Shown piece after piece: positions 5,627 to 9,487 of a stretch of 9,487 nucleotides of DNA. The stretch covers positions 1-9,487 of the forward strand of contig JAWVZB010000111.1 of NCBI GenBank assembly GCA_033722375.1. Direction: 5' to 3'. Numbering within the stretch: position 1 is the stretch's first letter; the number at the start of each line of letters is the position of its first letter. The position numbers were made by a program, and so were the translations under genes. Below the pieces are notes generated by a model, which saw nothing but the letters and a program-made list of their open reading frames with translations, searched no databases and was not told the DNA's origin. The DNA is from JAWVZB01 sp033722375 (GTDB lineage Bacteria > Actinomycetota > Nitriliruptoria > Nitriliruptorales > Nitriliruptoraceae).

Positions 5627-6501
5627 CCCTCGGCCTCCCCACTGCCGAACACGCGGGTCTCGATCGGATCGCGGGACAGCCGCGACACCAGCGCGAAGCC
5701 GCCGAGGCTCATGAGCGCCCCGATCGCGACGACGATCAGCCCGCCGGGGGAGCGGTAGAAGTCCCGGAAGTAGCCGTCCTGCGCGGTGAGGAGCAGGAGC
5801 ACGATCCAGGGCAGGACGAACACCGCCTTGGCGTTGATGCGCTGCTCGAGGCTGTCGGTGGTGGCCTGCTCGAGCGCACGGACGTCGCGGGTGGTGGCGG
5901 CGGCGAGGTCGCGGAGGATGTCGCCGAGCAGCGCCCCGCCGCGCTCGTGCGCCAGGATGAGGATCTCGATCACCCGGTCGGAGGTCGGGTCAGCGAGGTC
6001 CTCTTTGACCACCTCGAGGGCCGCGGTGACCCCGAGCACCCGTGCCAGCGCGGGGTACCGGGCGAAGGCGGTCCGCAGGGTCTCGGGACCGTGCTCGGTC
6101 AGCGACAGGACCGCCTGGTGGAGGCTCGCTCCGGCCGAGATGCTGGCGATGAGGTCACGGATGCCGTCCGGCCACGCCTCCTGGAGCGAGCGGAGCCGGC
6201 GGGTGCGGCGACGGGCGAGCAGGGCTCGGGGCATGAGGCCCGCGGCGACGGCGGGCGCGAACGCGACAGCGGGCGTCGCGGTGATGGCGAGCACCGTGGC
6301 GAACGTGAGCGCCCCGAGCAGCAGCGACCCACCGTAGAACTGGCGCGGGCTGAGCTCGACACCGGCCTGGAGGAGCCATTGGCGCCGCTCACGCGCAGCC
6401 TCGGAGGAGCGGGCGCGTCGAATCGTCGGGGCGTGGCCGGTGAGCACGGACGTGGCGAGGTAGACCGCAACGCCGGTCAGCAGCGCGGCGAGCAGCCTCA
6501 C
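5623..6501 (-). CDS. tadB: TadB, Tad pilus inner platform protein (type II secretion F domain)
   Basis: A 292-residue integral membrane protein. Hydrophobic segments lie at about 3-21, 58-92 (probably a pair), 226-240 and 253-275. The cytoplasmic F domain spans about 105-225, with LQEAWPDGIRDLIASISAGA (106-125), SLHQAVLSL (126-134) and LAHERGGALLGDILRDLA (183-200), typical of TadB. With TadC it anchors CpaF and transmits ATP-driven motion to pilin insertion. The start is a GTG overlapping the cpaF stop (GTGA). A much longer frame reaches 7212, but its first 237 codons are Arg- and Pro-rich and shadow cpaF. There is no strong Shine-Dalgarno, so coupling to cpaF is likely. Confidence 0.92.
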   Translation of the reverse strand: MRLLAALLTGVAVYLATSVLTGHAPTIRRARSSEAARERRQWLLQAGVELSPRQFYGGSLLLGALTFATVLAITATPAVAFAPAVAAGLMPRALLARRRTRRLRSLQEAWPDGIRDLIASISAGASLHQAVLSLTEHGPETLRTAFARYPALARVLGVTAALEVVKEDLADPTSDRVIEILILAHERGGALLGDILRDLAAATTRDVRALEQATTDSLEQRINAKAVFVLPWIVLLLLTAQDGYFRDFYRSPGGLIVVAIGALMSLGGFALVSRLSRDPIETRVFGSGEAEG

Positions 6502-7784
6502 AGGGGCGTCACCCGCCCTTCGAGGATCGCCCGCAGGGTCATCCCCTCGGGGAGCGAGCGGTCGACCCGTTCCGCGTCGGCAGGCACGGCACCGGTCCAC
6601 TGGAGCGGCTTGCCGAGGGCGCTGCGGAGGAAGATCGACTCGGTCGAGAACTCGTCGGCGGCCATGGCCGGCACCACCCCGACGATCTCCATCACCTGCC
6701 GGCGGATCCCGACCTCGGTGTCGGCCTGGTTGATGTCGTCGCGGTCGAGGTGGACGACGACGTCGATCGCCGACGAGAACACCCGCCGCACCACCTCGTC
6801 CCGGACGTTCTCGCCCGCCATGGTGGCCGCGTTGACCAGGGCCGCCAGCGCGTCCCGGGCGGAGTTGGCGTGCACGGTGCAGCAGAACCCGCAGCCGGCG
6901 TTGACCGCCCGGGTCAGCTCGAACGCCTCGCTGCCACGGACCTCGCCGACCACGATCAGATCGGGGCGCATGGCCAGGACGAACTTGACGAGGTCGCGGA
7001 GGCTCACCTCGCTCGACCCGTCGAGTGCCGGTGGCCGGGCTTCGTAGTAGGCGCCGTGGGTCAGGGGGACGTGGAGCTCGCGGATCTCCTCGCATGCCCG
7101 GACGCAGTGGTTGGACGGCACCGCGGCGATCATGGCCGACAGGAGCGAGGTCTTGCCCGCGCCGGGTGGGCCCGACACCAGCACGCTGCCGCTCGACTGC
7201 ATCAGCGCCCACAGGTAGCCGGCCGCCTCGATCGACAGCGAGCCGTAGCCCACCAACGACCGCAGGGTCTCGCGCTTGATGATGTGACGGCGGATCGTGG
7301 CGGAGAGCTGGTCGGAGACGGGTGGCTGCGCGGCGGTGAGCCGGGCCCGTCCGTCGAGCACGCGCGCCTGCACCAGCGGGGTCTTCGCGTCGAGGTTGCG
7401 CTGCGTCGTGGCGAGCAACCGGTCGACGAGCTGGCGGTTCTCCTGCTCGGTGGTCGGGACCGCGAGTCCCTGCAGCCGCCCCGTCCGGTCGATGTAGGTG
7501 ACGCGCGGGCCCTCGATGAAGACCTCCTCGACGTCATCGCGTGCGAACAGCTCCGACAGCGGCCCGAAGTCGGTGATCGCGGCCGTGACCCGGGCGACCA
7601 TGTCCCCGGGATCGGCGAGCGCCCGATGCTCGCCCAGGTGGGCGTCGCGCTGGTAGGCGTCGACGGCGGCCGTGACGAGCGCACGCACCCCGTCGAGGTC
7701 GGTGTCGGGGTCGACCCGGCGCCGCTCGAGGTCCTCGAGCACCTGGTGCCGGATGCTGTCGTAGGCCGTGGTGGTCGCGCTCAC
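6498..7784 (-). CDS. cpaF: CpaF/TadA, Tad pilus motor ATPase
   Basis: A 428-residue hexameric secretion ATPase of the VirB11/TadA type, working at the cytoplasmic face on TadB/TadC to extend the pilus. The N-terminal domain (1-170) includes the family stretch FGPLSELFARDDVEEVFIEG (73-92). The ATPase core has Walker A GPPGAGKT (205-212), an Asp box ACEEIREL (230-237), Walker B LIVVGEVRG (276-284) with catalytic Glu281, and a His box TVHANSARDAL (303-313). All key residues are intact. GFCCTVHAN is Cys-rich compared with most relatives. The start chosen is GTG, overlapping the cpaE stop by 4 bases and preceded by a G-rich site (AGGGGG at 7791-7796). The open frame continues to 7889, but the added 35 residues are Gly/Arg-rich and lie inside cpaE. 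Confidence 0.95.
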   Translation of the reverse strand: MSATTTAYDSIRHQVLEDLERRRVDPDTDLDGVRALVTAAVDAYQRDAHLGEHRALADPGDMVARVTAAITDFGPLSELFARDDVEEVFIEGPRVTYIDRTGRLQGLAVPTTEQENRQLVDRLLATTQRNLDAKTPLVQARVLDGRARLTAAQPPVSDQLSATIRRHIIKRETLRSLVGYGSLSIEAAGYLWALMQSSGSVLVSGPPGAGKTSLLSAMIAAVPSNHCVRACEEIRELHVPLTHGAYYEARPPALDGSSEVSLRDLVKFVLAMRPDLIVVGEVRGSEAFELTRAVNAGCGFCCTVHANSARDALAALVNAATMAGENVRDEVVRRVFSSAIDVVVHLDRDDINQADTEVGIRRQVMEIVGVVPAMAADEFSTESIFLRSALGKPLQWTGAVPADAERVDRSLPEGMTLRAILEGRVTPL

Positions 7785-8983
7785 GTCCGCCCCCCTGCGG
7801 GCACCGCCGCCGTGAGCGCCAGCACCTCGTCGGCGACGCCCCGCAGCTCGCGGCGGAACGGGCCCCTGCGGGGGAGCTCCCCCGCCCACGCGGCCTCACG
7901 CACCCGCCGGTCGTCGGGGAGGAACCACAGGGCGGTGGGCCGGAACGTCCTCGTGAGCTCGTCCGCGAGCTCGCCCCGCTCGAACCCGGACCGCGGAACG
8001 CGGTTGAACGCGACCGCGATCGGTGCGGGGGTGGCGCCGCGGACCGCTGCGATCCAGTCCAGGAGCCGGGCGAGCCCGACCGGCGAGGGGGACGCCACCG
8101 CCACGACCAGGTCGGCGGTGGCGAGCATCGCGCGGGTCAGGGCGTAGCGGCCGTGGCCGGAGCCGATCCCCGGGAGCTCCTCGAGGTGCGGCCCGACGTC
8201 GACGAGAACGTGGTCGCGCAGCCGCGCGAGCGCCTCGACGGTGGCGACCGCCTCGCCGGGACGCAGCTCGGACGCATCCCGCCCCGCCGCGAGCCCCGCC
8301 AGGACCTCTGCGCTGCTTCCGACGACCGGCTGGAGACAGTCGGCGAGCTGTCCGCTCCAGTGCTCGACGACGTCGACCGCGGTACGCAGGTTCGGGTGCA
8401 GGGCCAGGCCAAGCCGCTGTGCCACCGAGGGCGAGACGTCGTCCGCGTCCACCAGCGCGACCCGCGTGCCGCCGCGGGCCAAAGCCCGCGCGAGTCCGAT
8501 GGCGACCTCGGTGCGCCCCGCCCCGCCCGGCGGACCGGCCACGACGGTGACCGGCCCGGCCCCGCCCGTCGACGCGACGGGCTCGGTCAGGGGCTCGCTG
8601 CCGAGCGCGCGGAGCTCGGCGTCGAGGTCGGAGCTCGCCTCGACCGCCAGCGCCTCGATGGCGGCGAGGACCGTCTCGGGGTCGGCGCTGGCGGGCAGGA
8701 TCTCGTCGACACCGAGCTCGGTCAGCCGCTGGCGGCCCCAGGGCTCGGAATCGTCGAAGACACCCAGGATCCGCCGCTGCGTGCGGTGCAGCTCGGCCAC
8801 CAGGCGGGGGGTCAGGAACGAGGTGAGGTCCTCGGCGACCAGCACCTGGAAGCGTTCGTCCACGGCTTCGCGCGCATCGAGCACCCGGGCGCGGACGCGG
8901 GCGCCGCCGTGGTCGGCGATGAACCGGTGCAGTCGCTCGGCCCAGTCGCGGGGCGAGACGACGATCGCGACCTCGGGTGTCAC
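7781..8983 (-). CDS. cpaE: CpaE/TadZ-like ParA/MinD family ATPase
   Basis: A 400-residue two-domain protein. Residues about 5-115 resemble a receiver-like fold (VAIVVSPRDW, then FQVLVAEDL, then LGVFDDSEPW), as in CpaE/TadZ. Residues about 143-390 form a ParA/MinD-type domain with P-loop GPPGGAGRT (150-158), VALVDADD (175-182), Walker B VLVDVG (259-264) and AFNRVP (325-330). The usual P-loop Lys is Arg157 and the deviant-Walker signature Lys is Pro152, so ATP hydrolysis may be weak or absent; TadZ proteins are known for irregular Walker A boxes. TadZ-type proteins localise the Tad apparatus in the cell. The start is GTG at 8983, overlapping the cpaB-like stop, with GGAGG at 8991-8995 seven bases upstream. 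An upstream start at 9016 would add 11 Gly/Pro-rich residues and is less likely. Confidence 0.88.
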   Translation of the reverse strand: MTPEVAIVVSPRDWAERLHRFIADHGGARVRARVLDAREAVDERFQVLVAEDLTSFLTPRLVAELHRTQRRILGVFDDSEPWGRQRLTELGVDEILPASADPETVLAAIEALAVEASSDLDAELRALGSEPLTEPVASTGGAGPVTVVAGPPGGAGRTEVAIGLARALARGGTRVALVDADDVSPSVAQRLGLALHPNLRTAVDVVEHWSGQLADCLQPVVGSSAEVLAGLAAGRDASELRPGEAVATVEALARLRDHVLVDVGPHLEELPGIGSGHGRYALTRAMLATADLVVAVASPSPVGLARLLDWIAAVRGATPAPIAVAFNRVPRSGFERGELADELTRTFRPTALWFLPDDRRVREAAWAGELPRRGPFRRELRGVADEVLALTAAVPAGGRT

Positions 8984-9487
8984 CGTGCCACCTCCGCCGG
9001 GAGCTCCTCCTGGCACGGGGCGGTGGGCACGGGTTCCTGGCCCGTCGACAGCACCACGGTCAGGCCCCCGGCATCGATCGCCGAGGCGAGGCAGAGCGCC
9101 GTGTCCGCGTCGACGGCGATGGTCACGTGGAAGCCCCCGAGTGACCCGATCCCGACGTTGGTCTCGTCGGAGACTGCCAGCACCCGCGCACCCGAGACCA
9201 GGTACTCCGCCTGGCCGTCGACCACCCGGATCACGTCGATCCGGTCCTCGGGGTCGATGTCGCCTCCGACCGCCCGTTGACGCTCGACGGGGATCGAGAT
9301 CCGTCTGCCGTCCACACCGCTGGCAGCGGGCGCGGTCAAGTCACTGTCGCGCAGCGGGGCGCCGGCCGGGATGGTGACCGCGGCGACCATCCCGTCCAGT
9401 TCGGCCAGCTCCTCCCGCGTGACGCGTTGGTCGAGGCCGCCGCCGTCGAGGCTCGCCTCGCGCAGGTCGTCGGCAGCGACGGTGGCG
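8980..9487 (-). CDS. cpaB: CpaB/RcpC-like SAF-domain pilus protein, 5' end outside the window
   Basis: Only the last 168 residues are visible; the frame is open to the window edge. An internal ATG at 9390 is not the start, because coding-like sequence with SAF features (ATVAADDLREASLDGG, then LDQRVTREEL) continues upstream. The SAF domain ends with VAAVTIPAGAPLRDSDLTAP (34-53 of the visible part). RISIPVERQRAVGG (62-75) and PEDRIDVIRV (79-88), then VSGARVLAVSD (97-107), match the RcpC/CpaB C-terminal domain. The N-terminal membrane anchor expected for CpaB would lie beyond the edge. In diderms CpaB works with the secretin; here it is followed directly by the TadZ-like gene with a 4-base overlap, so its role is presumably in the cell wall. 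One Cys (158) lies near the C terminus. Confidence 0.82.
   Translation of the reverse strand, partial: ATVAADDLREASLDGGGLDQRVTREELAELDGMVAAVTIPAGAPLRDSDLTAPAASGVDGRRISIPVERQRAVGGDIDPEDRIDVIRVVDGQAEYLVSGARVLAVSDETNVGIGSLGGFHVTIAVDADTALCLASAIDAGGLTVVLSTGQEPVPTAPCQEELPAEVAR
8991..8995 (-). promoter_or_regulatory. Shine-Dalgarno site of the cpaE-like gene
   Basis: GGAGG on the minus strand, 7 bases before the GTG at 8983. It selects this start over the in-frame candidate at 9016. Confidence 0.65.

Noticed and set aside
4238..5758. A 506-codon plus-strand frame antisense to flp, tadC and tadB
   Set aside because: Low-complexity Arg/Gly/His-rich translation with no motif, while the opposite strand encodes clear Tad proteins in tight succession.
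5623..7212. TadB read as a 529-residue protein with a novel N-terminal domain
   Set aside because: The extra 237 residues are the cpaF gene read in another frame. The GTG at 6501, overlapping the cpaF stop, gives a normal TadB length.
6750..9377. Long plus-strand frames antisense to cpaF, cpaE and cpaB (for example 6750-8147, 8153-9280 and 8241-9377)
   Set aside because: Products lack recognisable domains and have skewed composition; the minus-strand genes carry full ATPase motif sets.

Overview
This is a very GC-rich bacterial window (roughly 70% G+C by eye, with strong G/C preference at third codon positions and frequent GTG starts). It has two unrelated operons that converge near position 3070. 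The gene content and style suggest a high-GC actinobacterium, possibly of the Acidimicrobiia type. That placement is inferred from composition, from the three-gene transhydrogenase and from a Tad locus without a secretin; nothing in the window is a taxonomic marker.

Left part, plus strand (246-3066): a complete proton-translocating NAD(P) transhydrogenase operon in the split three-gene form. It holds pntAA (NAD(H)-binding domain I), pntAB (three-helix membrane part) and pntB (remaining membrane domain plus NADP(H)-binding domain III). The three genes overlap by 4 bases at each junction, so translation is probably coupled. Together they would form a membrane complex that uses proton-motive force to reduce NADP+ with NADH. 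The first 245 bases are an untranslated, C-rich leader or intergenic stretch with a good Shine-Dalgarno site for pntAA.

Right part, minus strand (3076-9487): most of a Tad (tight adherence, Flp/type IVc pilus) operon, transcribed from right to left. The order is a CpaB/RcpC-like SAF-domain protein (5' end outside the window), CpaE/TadZ-like ParA-type ATPase, CpaF/TadA motor ATPase, TadB and TadC membrane platform proteins, a small Flp-type pilin, then three TadE/TadG-like pseudopilins. Most junctions overlap by 1 or 4 bases. The exceptions are around flp, which has its own ribosome binding site and a hairpin-forming inverted repeat on each side. No secretin, RcpB, TadD or prepilin peptidase gene is present here; a peptidase would have to lie elsewhere. 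In the assembled machine CpaF powers extension from the TadB/TadC platform, TadZ probably positions it, Flp forms the filament, and the TadE/G-like proteins are minor components.

The two operons meet tail to tail with only 9 bases between stop codons, and an inverted repeat there encloses both stops. I found no RNA genes, CRISPR arrays, insertion sequences or attachment sites, and no wholly unknown system. The points worth a second look are in the details: the hairpins around flp, the altered P-loop of the TadZ-like protein, the pilin-like proteins lacking the +5 glutamate, and the missing proton-channel histidine in PntB.
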